Below the pieces are notes generated by a model. That model ran no database searches. It was given only the letters and a program-made list of their open reading frames with translations, and was not told the origin of the DNA. The position numbers and the translations under genes were made by a program. From Penaeicola halotolerans (GTDB taxonomy: Bacteria; Bacteroidota; Bacteroidia; Cytophagales; Cyclobacteriaceae), in the NCBI RefSeq assembly GCF_016464625.1, contig NZ_JAEAGO010000004.1, forward strand, positions 124,001 to 188,000: 64,000 nt of DNA, written 5' to 3'. How positions within the stretch are numbered: position 1 is the stretch's first letter; the number at the start of each line of letters is the position of its first letter. Shown one piece after another: positions 57,509 through 64,000 of the stretch.

Positions 57509-58504
57509 ATGGACTCATTGACTCAGATCGTCTTAGGCGCTGCGGTAGCTGAAGTAGTAGCAGGGAGGAAGTTGGGAAATAAAGCCCTTTTGCTCGGAGC
57601 AGTGGGAGGGACTATACCGGATTTAGATGTCTTAAGCAACTTGTTTTTTTCAGAGATCGAAAGCTTAGTGATTCATAGAGGCTTTTCGCATTCTATCTTT
57701 TTTCCATTGCTAATAGCTCCTATTCTGAGCTGGCTTTTGGTCAAAATGGGATGGATCAAAGGACTTGATTTTAGAACAGCCTTTAGTTTATTTTTTTGGG
57801 CTATTTTCACGCACCCTTTGTTAGATGCATTGACTGGATATGGTACGCAGCTTTTTTATCCCTTGTGGGATTATCGGGTAGAGCTCAATACGATTTTCAT
57901 CATAGATCCACTTTATACGCTACCTATGCTGATAGCTCTGATCTGGGTATCAAGATTATCTAGAGAAAGTGAGAAGCGTGCCTTGGTCAATCGTGTTGGG
58001 ATATTCATAGCGCATAGTTATTTGCTACTCACGATCCTTAATAAGCTACTAGCCACGGCTGCTATCGAAGGAAGATTAAATAGAATAGGTCAAATGGATG
58101 AGGTGATGACCATGCCAGCGCCATTTCAAAATCTCGTATGGCAGTATATTGCTCGTCAGGGAGATACCTATTATGTTGGCTATTATGGTATAGGAGAGGC
58201 TCGAGACAAATTTTCTCCCTTAGTCATAGAAGGAAATCATGCTTTGCTAGATGAATGGAATCAAGCTGATGAAGTCCGTGTGTTAAAGCGATTTTCAAAG
58301 GGGTACTATCAAGTTAATCAAGAAGCAAATAAGTTGATATTCAATGATCTGAGATTTTCTACTACGAAAGGTTGGCTGGATATAGGTGATTATATTTTTT
58401 CTTTCGAACTTCAGGCAAAAGGTGAAGAGATAGAGGTGAGAAGAAGACAAGCTTTTAGAGAAGTAAGCTTAGATGACTTGAAAAAGATATACGATAGATA
58501 TTAA
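57509..58504 (+). CDS. YdjM/DUF457-type membrane-bound metal-dependent hydrolase
   Basis: This 331-residue protein has several N-terminal helices (about 1-190) with the motif MDSLTQIVLGAAVAEVV, the GGTIPDLDVLSNLFF and IHRGFSHSIFFPLL segments that carry the putative metal ligands Asp and His, and FTHPLLDALTGYGTQLFYPL. The C-terminal 120 residues form a soluble domain. Substrate and physiological role are not known. It is in a tight cluster with the thioredoxin-like gene and the reductase-like gene (1-4 base gaps). Confidence 0.86.
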   Translation: MDSLTQIVLGAAVAEVVAGRKLGNKALLLGAVGGTIPDLDVLSNLFFSEIESLVIHRGFSHSIFFPLLIAPILSWLLVKMGWIKGLDFRTAFSLFFWAIFTHPLLDALTGYGTQLFYPLWDYRVELNTIFIIDPLYTLPMLIALIWVSRLSRESEKRALVNRVGIFIAHSYLLLTILNKLLATAAIEGRLNRIGQMDEVMTMPAPFQNLVWQYIARQGDTYYVGYYGIGEARDKFSPLVIEGNHALLDEWNQADEVRVLKRFSKGYYQVNQEANKLIFNDLRFSTTKGWLDIGDYIFSFELQAKGEEIEVRRRQAFREVSLDDLKKIYDRY

Positions 58505-58505
58505 G

Positions 58506-59222
58506 ATGAAAAAAATAGCTTTTGTAGCAGGAGGATCAGGGCTAGTAGGGTCTAAGCTTTTACACGCACTTTTTGCTGATCCTGCTTATGAATATGTGAT
58601 CAGCCTCAGTCGAAGAATGCTGGCTATCAAGCATGATAAACTCATACAACTAGTTGCTGATTTTGATCATTTGCATGAATTTGATGCATTGGCTCAGCTG
58701 CAAGAGAAAGCATTAGATCACACCTATGTGAAGCTTTTTGAGCAGATCCAAAAAGGAGGGTATGAGTTAAAGGCTTTTTGCACCCTTGGTACGACTATCA
58801 AGAAAGCAGGTAGTCAGGCAGCCTTTTATAAGGTAGATCATACCTATGTGATTAATTTCGGTAAGTTCGCGAAGCGATATGGTGTCAGACACTTCCTACT
58901 CATCACTGCCATGGGAGCAGACGCTACCAGTTCGATTTTCTACAATAGAGTCAAAGGTGAGATAGAAGAAGATATCAAGACTGTTGGATTTGATCAAATC
59001 ACTATTTTACGACCTGCCCTCATTTTAGGAAATAGAAATGAGTCTAGAACAGGCGAAAGTATCGCAAAGCTGGTGATGAAAGTCATCCCTTTCTTTGGTC
59101 CGATCAAGAAATATAAACCAGTGCATGACTATGTGATCGCACGGGCGATGCGCGCTGCTGCGGAATCTGATCAAGATGCCTACAGCGTCATTGAATCAAT
59201 CGAAATCCAAACCTACAAATGA
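58506..59222 (+). CDS. NAD(P)-binding Rossmann-fold protein (atypical SDR)
   Basis: This 238-residue protein is an atypical short-chain dehydrogenase: the dinucleotide loop FVAGGSGLVGSKLLHALFAD is at residues 5-24, then FCTLGTTIKKAG, GVRHFLLITAMGADATSSIF and TILRPALILGNRNESRTGE. The catalytic Tyr of YxxxK appears in FYNRVKGEIE. It resembles YbjT/oxidoreductase HTATIP2-like proteins; the substrate is unknown. Its stop overlaps the dtd start (ATGA). Confidence 0.85.
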   Translation: MKKIAFVAGGSGLVGSKLLHALFADPAYEYVISLSRRMLAIKHDKLIQLVADFDHLHEFDALAQLQEKALDHTYVKLFEQIQKGGYELKAFCTLGTTIKKAGSQAAFYKVDHTYVINFGKFAKRYGVRHFLLITAMGADATSSIFYNRVKGEIEEDIKTVGFDQITILRPALILGNRNESRTGESIAKLVMKVIPFFGPIKKYKPVHDYVIARAMRAAAESDQDAYSVIESIEIQTYK

Positions 59223-59671
59223 TAGCAGTACTGCAACGTGTGTCTGAAGCATCTGTTAGAATAGATGGTAATATCAAAGGTCAAATCGGTCTTGGGCTGA
59301 TGATCTTAGTAGGAATAGAGGAGGCGGACAGTCAAGAGGACATTCTGTGGCTGAGCAAGAAGATTGTGAATTTGCGTATATTCCCAGATCAGGATGATGT
59401 GATGAACGAGAGCCTGATAGATGCTGGTGGAGATATTTTGCTCATCAGCCAGTTCACTTTGCATGCTAGTACCAAAAAAGGCAATAGACCCTCATATATC
59501 AAAGCAGCCAAGCCAGAGATCGCTATTCCTCTTTATGAAGAGTTGATCAAGCAGCTTTCTATAGAGCTAGGAAAGGATATTCAAACGGGCGTATTCGGAG
59601 CTGATATGAAAGTGTCGCTCATCAATGACGGTCCAGTGACCATCCTCATAGATACCAAAAACAAAGTATAA
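59219..59671 (+). CDS. dtd: D-aminoacyl-tRNA deacylase
   Basis: Dtd (150 residues) removes D-amino acids and glycine from mischarged tRNA. MIAVLQRVSEASVRIDGNIK, SLIDAGGDILLISQFTLHAS, KKGNRPSYIKAAKPE and VFGADMKVSLINDGPVTILI (cross-subunit Gly-x-Pro replaced at the usual place by NDGPVT) identify the family. It overlaps both neighbours by single codons (ATGA before, TAATG after). Confidence 0.95.
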   Translation: MIAVLQRVSEASVRIDGNIKGQIGLGLMILVGIEEADSQEDILWLSKKIVNLRIFPDQDDVMNESLIDAGGDILLISQFTLHASTKKGNRPSYIKAAKPEIAIPLYEELIKQLSIELGKDIQTGVFGADMKVSLINDGPVTILIDTKNKV

Positions 59672-59997
59672 TGACGATAGAAGAAGCACAAGCTCAAGTA
59701 GATCATTGGATCAAGACAGTAGGTGTACGGTACTTCAATGAGCTGACAAACATGGCAATTCTCACAGAAGAAGTGGGTGAGCTGGCAAGGTTGATCGCTA
59801 GAAAATACGGGGAGCAGTCCTTCAAAGATTCTGATAAAAATAGAGACTTAGGAGATGAGATGGCTGACGTGCTGTGGGTTTTGATCTGTCTAGCAAATCA
59901 AACGGGAGTTGACCTAACGAAGGCACTGGAGAAGAACTTTGAAAAGAAGAATATCCGAGATCAAGACCGACACAAAAATAATGATAAGCTAAAATAA
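59671..59997 (+). CDS. MazG-type nucleotide pyrophosphohydrolase
   Basis: This 108-residue protein is a single MazG-fold all-alpha NTP pyrophosphatase: ILTEEVGELARLIARKYGEQ carries the EExxE part of the metal site and KNRDLGDEMADVLWVLICLA the second acidic pair. Such short forms remove non-canonical NTPs. The start overlaps dtd by one base; the stop abuts the convergent minus-strand gene. Confidence 0.88.
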   Translation: MTIEEAQAQVDHWIKTVGVRYFNELTNMAILTEEVGELARLIARKYGEQSFKDSDKNRDLGDEMADVLWVLICLANQTGVDLTKALEKNFEKKNIRDQDRHKNNDKLK

Positions 59998-60405
59998 TTA
60001 GTTAATTACTTTTTCAGCCAATTTCTCTTTTACCCAAATCTCTGCATCTGTTAGCTTTGGAAAAATTTCATAAGGGATAGGCTGCTTTTGAAGAGAAAAA
60101 ATCATTTTTAGAACGGCTCTGATGGTAGCATTTGGGATGACATAAGCTGTACCAGCACAGTAGTCTACCATTTGTTTTTTATAAGCTTTGAGCCATTCGG
60201 CTTGCTTCTTTTGGTGAGCAAAGCTAGGGATTGTAGCCTTTGAAGCATCAAAAATGATGGCCAATCTCTCCTTCGCCTCATAGAGATTGGCAGTTTCTTG
60301 CAGATACAAGTCAAAGTTCTCGTCCGTACTCTTATGTCCCGTAAAAGTGATGTAGATGATCGGCTTCATCCCAGACTCTACTGTCGCATATTTGTATCCC
60401 TCCAT
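59998..60405 (-). CDS. Conserved protein of unknown function, STAS-like
   Basis: This 135-residue protein looks like a SpoIIAA/STAS-type alpha-beta domain: PIIYITFTGHKSTDENFDLY, LAIIFDASKATIPSFAHQKK and TAYVIPNATIRAVLKMIFSL suggest the beta-alpha repeat. I am not certain of the family. No signal peptide or membrane segment. It lies 49 bases downstream of dnaA on the same strand. Confidence 0.68.
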   Translation of the reverse strand: MEGYKYATVESGMKPIIYITFTGHKSTDENFDLYLQETANLYEAKERLAIIFDASKATIPSFAHQKKQAEWLKAYKKQMVDYCAGTAYVIPNATIRAVLKMIFSLQKQPIPYEIFPKLTDAEIWVKEKLAEKVIN

Positions 60406-60454
60406 GAGAGATAAACCGCAATTTGCTGAATAAGTTTTAGTTGAGCTTTTCGGA

Positions 60455-61894
60455 TCAATAAGATCTCATCTTGAACTTCTTCTTGAGTTCAGCTACAGCA
60501 TTTCTAATGGTGTGATCCGTATCGATGAGGTCATTGACAGTCTGTACCGCATGGATCACTGTACTGTGATCCCTCCCTCCGAAGTGATATCCGATAGATT
60601 TGAGGGAGTGATTGGTGTACTCCTTCGCAAAATACATGGCAATCTGACGCGCAGTCACGATCTCTTTTTTGCGTGTTTTGTCCTTGAGATCTTTTAGGTC
60701 TATCTTGAAGTAGTCAGAGACCGTCTTTTGGATAAAATCTATTCCTACCTCTGTATCAATATCTTGTACGATATTTTTGAGCGTTTGCTTAGCAAGCTCT
60801 AGGTCCATCTCCTTCTTATTAAGAGAGGCATGCGCTATCAGAGAGATCAGTACGCCTTCTAATTCACGGACATTCGTATCTACGCTGTAGGCGAGGTATT
60901 CTACCACCTCATCAGGTATATAGATACCGTCTCCTTGCATCTTTCGCTTGATGATGGCGATACGCGTTTCAAAATCTGGCATCTGCAGATCAGCCGTCAA
61001 TCCCCATTTGAATCGGGATAAAAGACGCTCTTGAAGGCCTTTGAGATCTCGTGGAGGACAATCGCTGGTCATGATGATCTGTTTACCACTCTGGTGCAGG
61101 TGATTGAAGATGTGAAAAAACATCTCCTGCGTACGCTCTTTGCCAGCCAAAAACTGTACATCGTCTATGATCAAGACATCTACTTGCAAATAGAAATTGG
61201 TGAATGACTGGATGCTATTGTTTTTGATAGCGTCTGTAAACTGATTGGTAAACTTTTCAGAAGATACATATAAGACAAACTTGTCATTCAAGTTGCCTTT
61301 GATTTCATTGCCTATGGCTTGCACAAGGTGTGTTTTACCTAGTCCCACACCGCCATATACCATCAGCGGATTAAAGGATGTAATACCAGGCTTTTGAGCT
61401 ACGGCAAAACCAGCAGATCTAGCGAGTCTATTACAGTCACCTTCGATATAAGTATCAAATACATAGTGTGGATTCAAGTTTGACTGTTGGATATCTGTCT
61501 CCAAGCTTTTTAGCTCAAAAGGACTCTTGATATCTTCAAACTTTACAAATCCATTACCTTGATTTTTATTTGGCTTGTTATTTCCTGTGTAGTTGTTTTG
61601 AGGAAAATTAACCACATAAGGCTGATTTTTCTCATTTCCTTTATCCACTACTACCGCATATTCTAGACGTCCATCAGCTCCTAAGGTCTCTAGGATGGCC
61701 ATCTTGAGCAACTTCACATAGTTCTCCTCGAGCCATTCATAAAAGAATTGGCTAGGTACCTGAATAGTCAACACCTTGTTTTCTAGCCTAACAGGCACTA
61801 TGGGCTTAAACCATGTGCTAAAGCTATGCTCACTGATGTGTTGGCTAATCAGCTGAAGACAGTTGTTCCATACCGACTGGTGTTCTGCGATCAT
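60455..61894 (-). CDS. dnaA: Chromosomal replication initiator DnaA
   Basis: DnaA (479 residues) binds the origin and opens it. Domain I (about 1-80, SVWNNCLQLISQHISEHSFS) is followed by a linker rich in Asn and Pro, then the AAA+ domain with Walker A GGVGLGKT at 181-188 and Walker B VLIIDDVQFLAGKERTQEMF, a sensor region (LSRFKWGLTADLQMPDF) and the C-terminal DNA-binding domain with the signature GGRDHSTVIHA. No origin with a cluster of DnaA boxes is seen in the 106-base gap upstream. Confidence 0.98.
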   Translation of the reverse strand: MIAEHQSVWNNCLQLISQHISEHSFSTWFKPIVPVRLENKVLTIQVPSQFFYEWLEENYVKLLKMAILETLGADGRLEYAVVVDKGNEKNQPYVVNFPQNNYTGNNKPNKNQGNGFVKFEDIKSPFELKSLETDIQQSNLNPHYVFDTYIEGDCNRLARSAGFAVAQKPGITSFNPLMVYGGVGLGKTHLVQAIGNEIKGNLNDKFVLYVSSEKFTNQFTDAIKNNSIQSFTNFYLQVDVLIIDDVQFLAGKERTQEMFFHIFNHLHQSGKQIIMTSDCPPRDLKGLQERLLSRFKWGLTADLQMPDFETRIAIIKRKMQGDGIYIPDEVVEYLAYSVDTNVRELEGVLISLIAHASLNKKEMDLELAKQTLKNIVQDIDTEVGIDFIQKTVSDYFKIDLKDLKDKTRKKEIVTARQIAMYFAKEYTNHSLKSIGYHFGGRDHSTVIHAVQTVNDLIDTDHTIRNAVAELKKKFKMRSY

Positions 61895-62000
61895 TGATAT
61901 ACCTGAGGTAAATTATGTGAGTAAACCCTGTGAATTTTTTGAGGGGAGACAAATTTGTTAAAAATAAACTTAACAAAAAAATCAATTTGCTATTGACTTT

Positions 62001-62912
62001 TTACTTTATGTCGAGAGCACTTGATTTAGCTGATTTTTTTCTGTTTTCTATCTCAAAATCAATGCGTCCCACTCTCATGCCAGCCCAGCCAGCTTGATTG
62101 ACCATAGTGGTACCTCCTTCGCTATCTACGTAGATATCAGGTTGATCCAAGAATGTGTGCGTGTGCCCTCCTAATATCAAGTCTATGCCGGCTACTTGCT
62201 GTGCTAGAACAGTGTCGCTGATTTTGGAACTTCCATATTTGTACCCAAGATGTGATAGACAAACGATCAAATCACATTTCTTCTGACGAAGCTCTTGTAC
62301 CATTTCTTTGGCCACTGCTACTGGATCTAAATATTTGGTTTGTTCAAAGGCATCGTATGGAACAAGCCCTTCTAGCTCTATACCTAGGCCAAAAACCCCA
62401 ATTCTGAGTCCTCCTTTTTCGAAGATTTTATAAGGTTCAAATCGACCATTGAGTCTCGTTTGAGTAAAATCATAATTGGCAATCAAGAAAGGGAAGCTAG
62501 CATTTGGGAGCTGGTTTTCTAGTCCTATGAGGCCATTATCGAAGTCGTGATTTCCTAGTGTAGCAGCATCATAGCCCATCTGACTCATGAGCTTAAATTC
62601 AACCTCTCCGCCATACATATTGAAGTAGGGCGTGCCCTGAAAAATGTCTCCAGAGTCGAAAAGTAAAATATGCTCTTCTTCTTGTCGAATCTGTTTGATC
62701 AAAGCCGCTCTTCTCGCCATGCCACCTTTGCCAGCATTGGCTGTTCCATCTAGTGGAAATGGCTCCACACGAGAATGCATATCATTAGTATGTAAAATGG
62801 TGAGCTTTTGTATCTTTGGCTTGGCTAGGGACTCTACTCCAGAGATTCCTGTTAGTCCTATTGCTGCACCACTGATCAATGTCTGCTTGATAAAATCTCT
62901 TCTGCTACTCAT
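62001..62912 (-). CDS. Tat-exported metallophosphatase (5'-nucleotidase N-terminal domain)
   Basis: This 303-residue protein is the catalytic half of a UshA-type 5'-nucleotidase. A twin-arginine signal opens it (SRRDFIKQTLISGAAIGLTG, with RR at residues 4-5). The dinuclear metal motifs follow: LHTNDMHSRVEPF, DSGDIFQGTPYF, TLGNHDFDNGL, LSHLG and GGHTHTF. The chain ends after the metallophosphatase domain, without the C-terminal substrate domain, which is encoded separately just upstream. Export folded by Tat would fit a metalloenzyme. Substrate nucleotides are inferred. Confidence 0.9.
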   Translation of the reverse strand: MSSRRDFIKQTLISGAAIGLTGISGVESLAKPKIQKLTILHTNDMHSRVEPFPLDGTANAGKGGMARRAALIKQIRQEEEHILLFDSGDIFQGTPYFNMYGGEVEFKLMSQMGYDAATLGNHDFDNGLIGLENQLPNASFPFLIANYDFTQTRLNGRFEPYKIFEKGGLRIGVFGLGIELEGLVPYDAFEQTKYLDPVAVAKEMVQELRQKKCDLIVCLSHLGYKYGSSKISDTVLAQQVAGIDLILGGHTHTFLDQPDIYVDSEGGTTMVNQAGWAGMRVGRIDFEIENRKKSAKSSALDIK

Positions 62913-62914
62913 GG

Positions 62915-63658
62915 TTACTTGAATATTACGCGACCTTCGATATTGGCTACTATGGGTTGATTTGCAGCTTGTAGCTGCTTTATTTTTTTGATGATGGCAT
63001 CACGCTGTAGGAGGTTAGTTTCTCTCACACGAGGCGCATCTATCAGAAAGGACATACGATCACCACCATTGGCTAGATAGTCTGTGATGGCTAGGTGATA
63101 AGTTTTCATTGGGTCAAAAGGCTCACCACCGATGGATGCCTCTAGGAGTTTTCCATTGCTGTCATAGACGAGTTTGGAGTTTGAAAGCGCTATATTTTTT
63201 GCTTGACCGATATACTCAAAAAGCTGCTGCATCAAGTCTCCATCAAGCGCTAGAATCACCATGAGGTTCTCAAAAGGCATCACTTCATAAGCTTTACCTA
63301 GTGTAATGTCACCTTTAGGAAGTACTGTGCGAAGACCTCCTGTGGCTACTGCTCCCATGTCTACGCGTTCTCCTGTCTCCGCAGCTACTATCTCTTGATT
63401 GAGATCAGCTACAAAATTGCCTAGGGTCGACTCTACACTCCTTTTTGTCAATTCTTGATTGGAGAAGCCTATGATCGCACTCATTTCACTTTCAAGCTTT
63501 TCTTTGTATGGTGCGATAAATGCAATACTTGCACTATCAGCTGCCACGCTATCTGTGATGTTGAGATGGCTATGATAGCTTGAGTAGCTAATCGGCTGTG
63601 AAGTCTGACATGACCAGAGTAGTCCTGTCAGTAGTAGAATGAAAGTTAGTTTTTTCAT
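62915..63658 (-). CDS. 5'-nucleotidase C-terminal domain lipoprotein
   Basis: This 247-residue protein is the substrate-binding half of a UshA-type nucleotidase made as a separate protein. The signal has a lipobox (LLTGLLWSC, Cys at residue 17). The domain shows LGNFVADLNQEIVAA, DMGAVATGGLRTVLPKGDIT, AYEVMPFENLMVILALDG and LAITDYLANGGDRMSFLID. It is the first gene of the pair and ends 2 bases before the catalytic half, so the gene order is the reverse of the domain order in fused enzymes. Confidence 0.87.
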   Translation of the reverse strand: MKKLTFILLLTGLLWSCQTSQPISYSSYHSHLNITDSVAADSASIAFIAPYKEKLESEMSAIIGFSNQELTKRSVESTLGNFVADLNQEIVAAETGERVDMGAVATGGLRTVLPKGDITLGKAYEVMPFENLMVILALDGDLMQQLFEYIGQAKNIALSNSKLVYDSNGKLLEASIGGEPFDPMKTYHLAITDYLANGGDRMSFLIDAPRVRETNLLQRDAIIKKIKQLQAANQPIVANIEGRVIFK

Positions 63659-63742
63659 AAATATGTAAGCAAATAATATTTTAGCCTCAAAAAGCTATGC
63701 GCTAAAATAATAGTAAGCTCTGGTAAAATCATTAAATTTACC

Positions 63743-63750
63743 CAAATATA
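63743..63750 (-). promoter_or_regulatory. Candidate -7 box for the split nucleotidase operon
   Basis: TATATTTG on the minus strand fits TAnnTTTG, 84 bases upstream of the lipoprotein start codon. No upstream TTTG is evident. Confidence 0.35.
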
Positions 63751-63822
63751 ATATCGTTTTGAAATCTACAGAAAATGGAACGATAGTCATACCACAAGTG
63801 AAGCTTGAGTAATCACGATCAA

Positions 63823-64000
63823 ATGGAAAAAGAAATTTCAAAGAAGGGCTTATTGGCCGAATTTCCACCTGTTTCTAAAGAGGTATGGATGACTAAGGTC
63901 AAAGAAGATCTTAAAGGCCAAGATTTCGAGAAAAGACTAGTTTATCAAGCCATTGAGGGTTTTAAAGTAGCCCCCTTTTATACAGCGGAGGATTCTGCTA
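63823..64000 (+). CDS. Methylmalonyl-CoA mutase subunit, N-terminal part
   Basis: The last 178 bases encode the start of a methylmalonyl-CoA mutase family subunit: MEKEISKKGLLAEFPPVSKE, then WMTKVKEDLKGQDFEKRLVY and FKVAPFYTAEDSA. The W-x5-DLKG-DFEKRLV and GF-V-PFY motifs mark the family; the acidic, AEFPP-type N-terminus resembles the small (beta) subunit. The mutase converts methylmalonyl-CoA to succinyl-CoA and would complete the propionyl-CoA pathway suggested by the carboxyltransferase at 32943. The rest lies outside the window. Confidence 0.82.
   Translation, partial: MEKEISKKGLLAEFPPVSKEVWMTKVKEDLKGQDFEKRLVYQAIEGFKVAPFYTAEDSA

Noticed and set aside
59995-60008. TAATTA-GT-TAATTA repeat between the MazG-type gene and the convergent gene
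   Set aside because: Too short and AT-rich to distinguish from chance; no tail or GC pairs for a terminator.
61895-62000. Possible replication origin with DnaA boxes upstream of dnaA
   Set aside because: Only two poor matches to TTATNCACA (around 61910-61940, minus strand) are present, each with mismatches, and the gap is only 106 bases without a clear AT-rich unwinding region. Autoregulation by DnaA cannot be excluded but is not supported.

Overview
The window reads as a chromosomal core segment of a Bacteroidota bacterium, most likely of the order Cytophagales. The reasons are the type of RpoB/RpoC, the zinc-ligand-free L36 and 89-residue S14, the DUF3467 gene after rpoC, the LptD, type-II DAHP synthase/chorismate mutase and split 5'-nucleotidase genes, and promoters of the Bacteroidota form (TTTG or TTG, about 19 bases, TAnnTTTG). 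The DNA is AT-rich, Shine-Dalgarno sequences are largely absent, and I see no insertion sequences, phage, CRISPR arrays, tRNA or rRNA genes. The order-level placement is an inference.

Layout. Positions 1-9.5 kb hold the end of rplJ, rplL, rpoB (TTG start), rpoC and a DUF3467 gene; the rplL-rpoB spacer carries four stem-loops in series. Positions 9.5-27.4 kb hold the str/S10/spc/alpha ribosomal super-cluster: rpsL-rpsG-fusA-rpsJ, a strong terminator and a new promoter, rplC through rpsN, a third promoter, then rpsH through rplQ with secY, map, infA, rpmJ and rpoA embedded. carA and eno follow. Positions 29.9-36.8 kb are mixed housekeeping genes: a FtsB/DivIC-like protein, an outer-membrane protein, Ldh-type dehydrogenase, Ppx/GppA, a carboxyltransferase, an M42 peptidase and a metal-receptor protein.

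Positions 36.4-41.5 kb (minus strand) hold the aromatic amino acid block: two paralogous DAHP synthase-chorismate mutase fusions, aroB, aroA and a DUF486 membrane protein. The 233-base gap between the two fusions encodes a 28-residue leader peptide with nine Phe/Tyr codons in eleven, followed by mutually exclusive RNA pairings and an intrinsic terminator just ahead of the second fusion gene. It has the full architecture of a ribosome-mediated transcription attenuator, preceded by a good promoter, and is the most notable thing in the window.

Positions 41.5-64 kb hold proline dehydrogenase, lysS, lptD, a murein amidase, a second carboxyltransferase, small conserved genes, a DivIVA-domain protein followed by folB and a ChaN-family protein, an A-type Fe-S carrier-like protein that lacks the C-terminal CxC, dtd, a MazG-type protein, dnaA, a 5'-nucleotidase split into two genes in reversed domain order, and the start of a methylmalonyl-CoA mutase subunit. 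The two carboxyltransferases and the mutase suggest propionyl-CoA and branched-chain catabolism. Most starts given here that differ from the longest open frame were chosen by homology to family N-termini and by promoter boxes that overlap the longer alternative.
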